Shown one piece after another: positions 46,916 to 56,100 of a stretch of 64,000 bases of DNA. The translations under genes and the position numbers were made by a program. The stretch spans positions 124,001 to 188,000 of the forward strand of contig NZ_CP031396.1 of NCBI RefSeq assembly GCF_003363755.1, written 5' to 3'. Below the pieces are notes generated by a model. The model ran no database searches. It was not told the DNA's origin and saw only the letters and a list, made by a program, of their open reading frames with translations. Positions within the stretch are counted from its first letter, which is position 1, and each line of letters starts with the position of its first letter. The stretch is from Pseudomonas protegens. Lineage in GTDB: Bacteria; Pseudomonadota; Gammaproteobacteria; Pseudomonadales; Pseudomonadaceae.

Positions 46916-48190
46916 TTACCAGTTCCGACGTTTGATGCGTGTGAGTTCGCTTTCCAGTTCGGCCAGTGCCTGGTCGACAGGCAATTCGCCCGCCAGCACG
47001 CCATGCACGCGATCGAAGAACGCATTGGAGACCCGTGGATAGCGATCGGCGGTTATTGAGGCAGGGCGCATGACCCCATCGTTGAGGATGCTGTGCAGCT
47101 GAGCGTAGTAAGGCATGGCCGCGAGCAGTTCGGGATCCTGATACAGCGACTCGATCACCGGGTTATAAGCGCCTATCAGGGCACGGTGTTTTTGCTGTTG
47201 GGCGCTGGTCAGGTAGCTCACCAGCTCTGCGGCCAGTTTGGGCTGGGCGCTGTAGCGCGATACCGCCAGGCCCCACCCGCCGAGGGTGGATGCATGGTTG
47301 CCGGTCTCGCCGCCTCGGGGCAGGGGAGCGACCCCAACCCTGTCTTTTACGGCACTGTCCTGGCTTTGCACCAGGGCCCAGACATAAGGCCAGTTACGCA
47401 TGAACAGCGCATTTCCCGACTGGAATACGCCACGTCCTTCTTCCTCGGTGTAATTGAGCACGCCACGCGGGGAGATGTCTCCTACCCAGCTTTTGGCCAG
47501 GGTCAAGGCAGCTTTTGAGGCCTGGGTGTTAACGATGATGTCTCCTCGTGGATTGACCAGTCCGCCTCCCGGCTGGCTGCTGATCCACTCCAGCGCATTG
47601 CACGTCAGCCCTTCGTAGGCGCGCCCCTGAAATATGTAGCCCCACACATTGGGGTTGCCGGCATTGCGCTCGGCCTGTTGCACCTCTCTGGCGGTAGCGG
47701 TCATTTCCTCCCACGTCTGGGGAACCTGCTTGTTGTACTTCTCGAGCAAGTCCTTGCGGTAATACAGCAGACCCGAGTCGGTGAACCACGGCATGGTCAC
47801 CAGCCGTCCGTTGACTGTGGCGTTATCAATCTGGGCCTGGAAGTAGCCCTGGGTCGCGTCGGCTGGGAGCCCCTCGCGCAGATCCATCAGATGTTTGGCC
47901 AGCATCCCCGGCCACACCATATCGATTTGAATGATGTCGATGTCGGTGGACTGCGCACTGAGGATCTGTTGGTAGAACGACAACCTCTCGGTCGCCGAGT
48001 TGGGCGTGGAAACCACCTCGACGTGGTTGCCGGTCTGCTTCGACCACGCTTCGACTGCCTCCTTGCAGAGTTGCAACTCTGCACCTACCGCGCCGCACGA
48101 GATCGTCAAATCAGCTGCGCTGGAGACAGACACAAGTCCGGCACCGAGGGTGAGCAGCACTGCTGGAAGGAGAGATTTCAGCTGTTTCAT
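46916..48190 (-). CDS. Sugar-binding protein of the ABC importer
   Basis: 424 residues from the ATG at 48190; the longer in-frame reading to 48355 crosses the promoter region and lacks a signal peptide. The signal peptide (LLPAVLLTLGAGLVSVSSA) ends near SSA-AD. The body is a family-1 sugar-binding protein: VWPGMLAKHLMDL, LVTMPWFTDSGLLYYRKDL and NVWGYIFQGRAYEGL are typical of trehalose/maltose/sucrose binders. The exact sugar is unknown; the porin and fructokinase beside it favour sucrose or another fructose-containing sugar. Confidence 0.9.
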   Translation of the reverse strand: MKQLKSLLPAVLLTLGAGLVSVSSAADLTISCGAVGAELQLCKEAVEAWSKQTGNHVEVVSTPNSATERLSFYQQILSAQSTDIDIIQIDMVWPGMLAKHLMDLREGLPADATQGYFQAQIDNATVNGRLVTMPWFTDSGLLYYRKDLLEKYNKQVPQTWEEMTATAREVQQAERNAGNPNVWGYIFQGRAYEGLTCNALEWISSQPGGGLVNPRGDIIVNTQASKAALTLAKSWVGDISPRGVLNYTEEEGRGVFQSGNALFMRNWPYVWALVQSQDSAVKDRVGVAPLPRGGETGNHASTLGGWGLAVSRYSAQPKLAAELVSYLTSAQQQKHRALIGAYNPVIESLYQDPELLAAMPYYAQLHSILNDGVMRPASITADRYPRVSNAFFDRVHGVLAGELPVDQALAELESELTRIKRRNW

Positions 48191-48220
48191 GAAGGCCTCT
48201 TTATTTTTGTTTTTAGAGAA

Positions 48221-48232
48221 GTTAACGTTAAC
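48221..48232. promoter_or_regulatory. LacI-type operator palindrome
   Basis: GTTAACGTTAAC is a perfect 12-bp palindrome with a central CpG, the form bound by LacI/GalR regulators. It lies 31 bp before the binding-protein start (-) and 122 bp before the porin start (+), so one repressor could control both. No LacI-family gene is in the window. Confidence 0.6.
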
Positions 48233-48245
48233 ACGGCAAATGTAA

Positions 48246-49919
<1,674 letters not shown>

Positions 49920-50045
49920 TAGTTGAACGCGCCGGCAAACATGCCTTCAGTGCATCTGCCGGCTGTTGTTGCATTGAGTAAGAGACTACCGGTCGGAACT
50001 GATCAGCCAGCAGTTATCCCGGTACCAAAACATTGAGGAAATGAG

Positions 50046-50942
50046 ATGGTATTGCCTCGCGCGGTCATATTTGGCGAAGCCCTGATCGACCTTGTCCAAG
50101 GCACGCCTGGACAGTGGAAGGGTTACCCTGGTGGTGCCCCCTGGAACGTTGCACGAGCCTTAAGTCGCTTGGGTGTCAGCAGCGCTTTTGCTGGGTCGGT
50201 GAGCTTGGATTCATTGGGTGACGAGATCGTTTTGCAGTCGGAAGCGGCAGGATTGGATAGGCGCTTTATCCAACGAGTCGATCGAGATCCTCTGGTTGCC
50301 ATCGTTCCATCGAGCCGTCCTCCAAGGTACTTTTTTGCTGGAGAGGCCGATCTGTTTTTTGATCCGGATCTGATGCCCGAAGGATGGCTCGAGCAAGCAG
50401 AGCTGTGTCATTTCAGCTGCATCAGTTTAGCTCGGCAGCCACTTGCAGATACGCTGGTTAACATTGCTCAGCAGGCCAAAGCAGCCGGTAAACGGGTTAG
50501 CTATGATCCGAACTGGCGCAATTTAATGGGTAGTCATTATCGGGAGCAGACCTTCCCGACCATGACCAGCCTTGCTGACATGATCAAGCTGTCCGACGAA
50601 GACCTGCGGCACATTTATCCAGGGCTGAGCGAACAGCAGGCAATGCATGAGCTTCGCGCGCTTAATCCTCAGGCGCAGATATTGTTGACCCGTGGGGAAC
50701 ACGGGATGACCCTCCACACCCCGGACAGCCAACTCGATCAGCCGGCTATTGCCGTGAACGTGCAAGACACGGTTGGAGCAGGGGACGCTTGTATGGCCGG
50801 TTGGCTGGCTGCAGAGTTGTTGGGGATCGCCGGCTTGAGAGAGCGCCTGCGATTTTCAGCGGCTTGCGCATCCATATCCTGCCGCCATGCCGGAGCCCAT
50901 GCTCCTTCGCTGACTGATGTGGAAGGTTTGCTCACTACCTAG
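50046..50942 (+). CDS. PfkB-family fructokinase
   Basis: 298 residues. Ribokinase/PfkB fold: GEALIDLV and YPGGAPWNVARALSRLGV near the start, and the anion-hole/catalytic motif DTVGAGDACMAGW with Asp247 as the base. The sequence is close in type to bacterial fructokinases. It would phosphorylate fructose released from an imported sugar such as sucrose. No sucrose hydrolase gene lies nearby. The start follows a GAGGAAATGAG site. Codon use looks less GC-rich than in the Fit and Pel genes. Confidence 0.88.
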   Translation: MVLPRAVIFGEALIDLVQGTPGQWKGYPGGAPWNVARALSRLGVSSAFAGSVSLDSLGDEIVLQSEAAGLDRRFIQRVDRDPLVAIVPSSRPPRYFFAGEADLFFDPDLMPEGWLEQAELCHFSCISLARQPLADTLVNIAQQAKAAGKRVSYDPNWRNLMGSHYREQTFPTMTSLADMIKLSDEDLRHIYPGLSEQQAMHELRALNPQAQILLTRGEHGMTLHTPDSQLDQPAIAVNVQDTVGAGDACMAGWLAAELLGIAGLRERLRFSAACASISCRHAGAHAPSLTDVEGLLTT

Positions 50943-50945
50943 CGT

Positions 50946-51335
50946 TCAGTTGCAAGCGTTGCTCAATCGCTGAAGCTCAAGTTGCCTGGCGGCACTGGCT
51001 TCGAGGTTGGCACGCTCTTCATCCAGATACTGATAAATGCTCTGGAGGTTGGCGATCTTCTGTGTGATTTCTGCCATCTTCTTTTCGATTAACTTAGCGC
51101 CTTCAGCACAATCGATCTGCTTGTTGCGTTGCGCATCCAGAATCTCGCCTATTTCACCCAGGGAAAACCCCATGCTTTGCGCGCGCTGGATAAAGTCCAG
51201 ATCTTGCAGGGTTTGCGCTGTGTAAACGCGATAGTTGTTCGTTCGCCGCTGCGATGAGATCAGGCCGATTTGCTCGTAGTAACGCAGCGTATGGCGACTG
51301 GCGCCACTGCGGGCCTCGATTTCACCGATCTTCAT
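50946..51335 (-). CDS. MerR-family regulator
   Basis: 129 residues. The N-terminal MerR helix-turn-helix (MKIGEIEARSGASRHTLRYYEQIGLI, here with the usual RYYE) and wing are followed by a coiled-coil dimerisation helix (about 75-120). There is one Cys in QIDCAEG and one near the C-terminus, not the Cys pair of metal sensors, so it is closer to the redox/aldehyde-responsive group. It is divergent from the decayed epimerase gene, and a MerR-type promoter lies between them. Confidence 0.9.
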   Translation of the reverse strand: MKIGEIEARSGASRHTLRYYEQIGLISSQRRTNNYRVYTAQTLQDLDFIQRAQSMGFSLGEIGEILDAQRNKQIDCAEGAKLIEKKMAEITQKIANLQSIYQYLDEERANLEASAARQLELQRLSNACN

Positions 51336-51345
51336 AAAACATCCC

Positions 51346-51377
51346 TTGACTGTAGAGTTGGGTCGATGGTTTACGCT
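51346..51377 (+). promoter_or_regulatory. MerR-type promoter before the epimerase remnant
   Basis: TTGACT (51346-51351) and TACGCT (51372-51377) are separated by 20 bp, longer than the usual 17. Over-long spacers of 19-20 bp are the mark of promoters activated by MerR proteins. It lies right next to the divergent merR-type gene and reads into the epimerase remnant. Confidence 0.6.
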
Positions 51378-51408
51378 TGATTTCTTACCTTAAACAAGGA
51401 ACGGGGAA

Positions 51409-52049
51409 ATGAGCGTGGAGTGCTTTGTCACGGGGGGTACCGGCTTTATCGGCCAACATCTGGTGGCTCATCTGAGTGCAAAAGGTCACACCGTTCGGGT
51501 GTTGATGCGGCGCCCAGAGCGACTGACCGAATTGCGCGAGCAAGTGGTCAAATTGGGAGGGAGTGCAGCCCGGGTATTTGCCGTAGCTGGCGATCTGGAG
51601 CGGGACAACCTCGGTCTGAGTTCTGCTGACCGAGTGCCGTGCCCGGTACCGCCAAGCACTGGCTGCCGCTGGTCACCGTGGATTACCTGGTTGAGCTGAT
51701 GGTGGTGAGTGCTTTTGATCCTGCCATGGTGGGCCAGGAACTGCTGGCGCTGGATGAGCAAACGCCCAACTTGCGAGAGCTGCTGGTACAGGTGGCACAA
51801 CCTTTGGGCTTGAAGCCTCCCAGGCATCACATTCCGCTGCGAGTGCTGAAGTTGCTGCTGAGCATTCCTCCCGTTGCCCGGTTTATGAATACAAAACCCG
51901 AAGCCTTGGACTTTATCCAGACCACTCGTTTTGATACGGCGGCGGTCGAGCAGTTTGCCAACAGCCATGGAATCGCCAAGCCGGATATACGTCAGTCCCT
52001 GCAGCACACCGCGACGTTCGTCAACTCATGCTGCATAGCCAAGGGCTAA
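51409..52049 (+). pseudogene. Broken NAD-dependent epimerase/dehydratase
   Basis: The first 75 or so codons are an intact extended-SDR start with the nucleotide motif FVTGGTGFIGQHL. The frame then closes at 51699. A second frame, readable from about 51639 to 52049, carries what looks like the C-terminal part of the same kind of protein (HWLPLVTVDYLVELMV, then a Pro/Leu-rich end). The middle of the usual 330-380 residues, including the YxxxK catalytic region, is missing, so a deletion together with a frame change is likely. The functional form would have been the target of the adjacent MerR regulator. Confidence 0.75.
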
Positions 52050-52169
52050 GCCCGCCGAGTTCGCCCTTCGGGGCGACACCGCAGTCATCCGCACTATGCT
52101 GCGGCAGGTGCGGTGGTGCTGATGGCAGTGTCGAATCCAAGGCGTGCGGCTGAAGTACGCCTTTACACT

Positions 52170-53030
52170 TCAGAGGGCGATCAGCTTCCTGCTCGGGTCT
52201 TGCTGCATAAAGAGCAGGATGTCGAAAACCCGACCCGGTTCGACTTGAAGGGCAGGGTGATCGCTCTTCTGAACGGCCTTGATCAATAACTCCTTGTTTT
52301 GCCCCCAACAGTGGCCAAGCGAGAAGGGCAGTCTGCAGATCTTCTTACCGGCAGCTTTGAGGGTGTCGCTGGGGAGCAGGTACTGAGTGCTACTGAATCC
52401 TCGAAAGCCCGCGTGCTTCAATCCATTCCTGACCTGGCTATCCAGTGCTGGCATGAATCCCGTTATGAGGAGTAATGCTTTCATGGGGTAGGTGACGTTG
52501 GTGTTATTAGCGAACAGCGCGTCTGCCAACATCCTCAAGACCCCGAGCAGCTCTACATCAAAGTGAACCGCTGACGGATACATCCCCTCGGTGGTGAAGA
52601 TCCGTCGATCTTCGGATGACAGCGCGAATGCCCCCAGTGGGTGAGTGTCAAAACGGACAAGCTTGGCGTGCAGGTTCGGATTGCAAAGCCCGGCTGCGGC
52701 TTCAGCCGGCAGATGCAGTATTGGGGCTTTGCGCGAGCCTGCGCCCCAGTTCAACAAAGCATTTCGAAGCTCGTCGGCTAATAATTCGGCGTTATGCGGT
52801 GTAAGTGTCGTCAGGTAGGCCTTGGAGACCTCCCTAACCCGAAAGAAGTCCTCATGGTAGGAGGAATTGAAGCTGTTGATCGCTGAACGGATATCTTGCT
52901 CTTCACCAATCACTCTAAGCATGTCTGATCCATTGAATAAGGCGGGCAAGCACTTTTGATTTGCGCCCTGGGGGTGATGAAATAGCGCAGCGTCCGGCGC
53001 CTTGCTCAAACTGTGGAGCTGAATGCTCAT
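52170..53030 (-). CDS. Hypothetical protein with a hairpin over its start
   Basis: 286 residues; no family recognised. There is no signal peptide or membrane segment. The sequence is mixed alpha/beta, with a KLVRFDTHPLGAFALSSEDRRIFTTEG region and a C-terminal FDILLFMQQDPSRK. The ATG at 53030 lies inside the arm of a perfect inverted repeat (53015-53058), and no ribosome site is visible before it. A later start such as the Met37 codon (about 52922) is possible. It lies downstream of the helicase gene on the same strand, 125 bp away, so it may belong to that system. Confidence 0.65.
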   Translation of the reverse strand: MSIQLHSLSKAPDAALFHHPQGANQKCLPALFNGSDMLRVIGEEQDIRSAINSFNSSYHEDFFRVREVSKAYLTTLTPHNAELLADELRNALLNWGAGSRKAPILHLPAEAAAGLCNPNLHAKLVRFDTHPLGAFALSSEDRRIFTTEGMYPSAVHFDVELLGVLRMLADALFANNTNVTYPMKALLLITGFMPALDSQVRNGLKHAGFRGFSSTQYLLPSDTLKAAGKKICRLPFSLGHCWGQNKELLIKAVQKSDHPALQVEPGRVFDILLFMQQDPSRKLIAL

Positions 53031-53058
53031 GAATTGATGTTCATGAGCATTCAGCTCC
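53015..53058. repeat. Perfect 19-bp inverted repeat over a start codon
   Basis: GGAGCTGAATGCTCATGAA at 53015-53033 is exactly repeated in reverse complement at 53040-53058, with a 6-base spacer TTGATG. The left arm contains the start codon and first codons of the minus-strand gene. As RNA it would fold into a very stable hairpin that hides that start. There is no T tract on either side. Both strands read ATGAGCATTCAGCTCC outward from the centre. Confidence 0.85.
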
Positions 53059-53154
53059 CTATGGGGCGGCCTCTTTTTCGGGTCGCTTTTTTCGGGCCGC
53101 TGCAGCGCGTGCAGATTGAATGCGCTTGTCTCATTCGTGCTAGACCGACGCAGC

Positions 53155-56100
53155 TCACCCCTGGGTGATGGAACCTGCCTGCTCTTGATAGCCTTTGCGT
53201 AGTTTCTCCGCGATCAGCTTTTCTGCTTCACGCAAAGCGCGTTCGGGACTGTCGAGGGACTTGATCAGGGTCTGGCCCTTGGTGCCGATGCGGCCGAAAT
53301 TCACCGTCACCTCAGACTCGGCGACGCCGATACGCCAGAACTTGTTGGAATTGCCCTCACCAAAGGTGAACTCGCGCATCAAGGGTGTCGCTTCAGTGGT
53401 GACTGGCGGCTGGGCTTGGATCTCGATGGTTTCCTCTGGCTGTTGCGGTTCTGGAAGTGCAACGGCTTCCTCGCCCCTGAGTAACGCTTCGATGCGATTG
53501 AGCACCTCTTCTTGGTCGCGCAGCCAGTCATTACTGAGCACGTCGATGATCTTCCAACCAAAGCTGCGCAGCACCGTCGGGCGGAAAATGTAGCGCTCAC
53601 GTACGTCAGGGGCGGCCGCGGTATCACTGTCCAGCAGTACGCCGAGGCTGAAGTGTTCACCACTGGCGTCACTGATCGCGAGGTCGCAACGGAACTGCGA
53701 ACGTCCGACATATTCCTGAACCGAATGCCCGCGCTTTCGCAACGCGGCAGCGAGGGCACCGCGCAGGTGATCCTTGGGCAGGCTGACGGCAAAGGACTGC
53801 TTGGCGCCTGGATTGAGGTTGGCGAGGATACCCTGGGAGCGCGGCGCATCCCCGCTGGCGCTGGCCTGGGCGAACTGCAGGAACGCGCGCAGTGCGGCGG
53901 CACCATCGTTGTGGGTGTTGGTGATGGCTTCGGACTCAATGCTGGAGACAATCGCCATGCGCTTGCGGGCGCGACTGAAGATCACATTGAGGCGTTTTTC
54001 CCCACCACGCTGGTTGATCGGGCCGAAGTTCATCAGCATCTTGCCGTTCGGTCCTGGCGCGTAACAGATGCTCAGGATGATCACATCACGCTCATCCCCC
54101 TGGACGTTTTCCAGGTTCTTGACGAACAGGCCATTGAATTGCCCGGCATCTTCACGCACGTACTCGCGCTCAAGCCGTGTGGCAAAGGCCGAGTCGCCGC
54201 TGGCCAAGTCTTCCAGGGCCTGCTCGATGGCGCCTTGCTGGGCCTCGGAAAAGGCCACGATACCCAGGCTCAGACCCGTTTCCCGTTGCAGCAGCTCCCG
54301 TACCAGGTTGGCGATGTACCGCGCTTCGGCCAGGTTGCTGCGGCTGAGGTAGACACCGTCGGTCATCTTCAAGAAGCTGATCGGGCTGTCCTGCAGCGCG
54401 TCGGCGCCGCGGATGACGGCCTGGGCGTCCGTGGAGTCCAGTGCGGTTTGGGCCGGGGCAGGGCGCTCGATACGACGGTCGGGAATGGTGATCAGCCGGC
54501 CTTCGTAGAATGCCGCGTTAGAAAAGCTGATCAAGGCTTCGTGGCGGCTGCGGTAGTGCCAGGCCAGGAGGGTTGCCGGCAAGTTTCGCGCGGCTTGGCT
54601 CAGCAGGCTGTCGGCATCAAGGTTGATTGCGATCTGCTCACCATCCTCCATGGCAATCAGTTCGTTGTCGTCCTGGTCGCCGGCACTGGAGAAGAAGTTG
54701 GTCGGTGGCAATTGCATCTCGTCACCGACCACAATCACCTGCTGCGCACGGCTCAGTGCCGGCACGGCTTCTTCGCTGGGGATCTGACTGGCTTCGTCGA
54801 AAATCACCACGTCAAACAGGTCCGGGGTCAAAGGCAGGGTGTCGGACACCGACAGCGGGCTCATCAACCAGATGGGCTTGAGGTCGTTGATCACGCGGCC
54901 ACTGTCGCCACTCGCCATTTCGCGAATGGAGCGATAGCGCATGGTCTTGCCCAGTTCATGTTCCAGTTCACGTCGGCCTTTGGCGTAGGCTTTCTTGAAC
55001 TCCCGGGCCTGGGCGTCGAGTTGAGTCACCGACATCGCCGATTGCTTCACATGCTCCAGAAAACGTTGGTGCAACGTGGCGCTAAGCACCTGCGCGTTGC
55101 TTTTGAGCAGGTTGCATTCAGCCTGGCTGACCTCGCGCGCGGCCAGACTCAAGGCCGGGCCGTCGAAGCGCGCCAGCTGCGGATTGGCGCGGTACAGGCG
55201 GGTCAGGTTTTCCTGGGCAATCAAACCGTCCAGTGCGCGTTGCGCCAAGGCGTACTGTTGCACGACCGCCAGGCAGACAGGATCGGCTTGGTGCAGCTCA
55301 TTGAGCAGGGGCAGGGTGTCGGGCAGCTCGTCGAGTTCTTCACGCAGATCGCGCAGGTACTCGGCCAACTCGACCAGGCTCAGCGCCGGGTCGAACACAC
55401 AATGTTGCGCGACCAGCTCGGCCAAGCGCGCCACCGGCTGGCGCAGGCTGGCTTCCTGGCGTACACCGGACAGAGCGTCGGGATCACCCCGCAGGCCCTC
55501 AACCCATTGGCGCAACAGCGGTGATGCGCTCAGTTGCTGGAGCAAGGCTTGCAGGTTGTGCAGGAACAGGTCGACATCCGGGATGCCGTAACGCGCTTGC
55601 AAGCGTTGCTGCTCGGCGTGCAGCTCGGCAGTGACGCGATGCTCGCGGGCCAGGTTGTCTAGCACGCTCCCGAAGCTGGGTCGAATCGCGTGCTGACTGA
55701 AGTCGTAGCGTCGTTGCAATTCACCGCGCAGCCGCCACCAGGCCGGTTGCAGCCAACGCAGCAGCGAGCCTTCCAGCCGCTGTACCAGATCGATGGCAGC
55801 CTGGGTGTCCTGGGGCGCGAGTTTTTCACGCCAGTGGTGGGTGGATTCACGGGCGTTGTGTTGCTGTACGGCCAGTGCGTGCAGCGCGGCCTGCTCGGCG
55901 TGCAGCGTTTGGGCGCCGGATGAGCCCGGTTCCAGCAGGTCGAGGTGCGCTGCCAGGTTGGCGCTGGTCAATTGTTCGGCGGCCTGGGTCAGCACGCACG
56001 CATCCGCCAGGCGGGTGTCCCCGGACAACAGGCTCGACGATGACTCCAAAAACTGCTCGACGCTGTCCATCAGCCCACTGGCTTCATCCAGGAACACCTT

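Noticed and set aside
53037..53168. 43-codon ORF on the plus strand starting in the right arm of the inverted repeat (same first codons as the minus-strand gene)
   Set aside because: No ribosome site, unrelated after six codons, and overlaps the helicase 3' end. Kept only as part of the inverted-repeat finding.
53512..55524. 670-codon open frame on the plus strand opposite the helicase
   Set aside because: The opposite strand encodes recognisable helicase and nuclease motifs; this frame has no motif and low-complexity composition.
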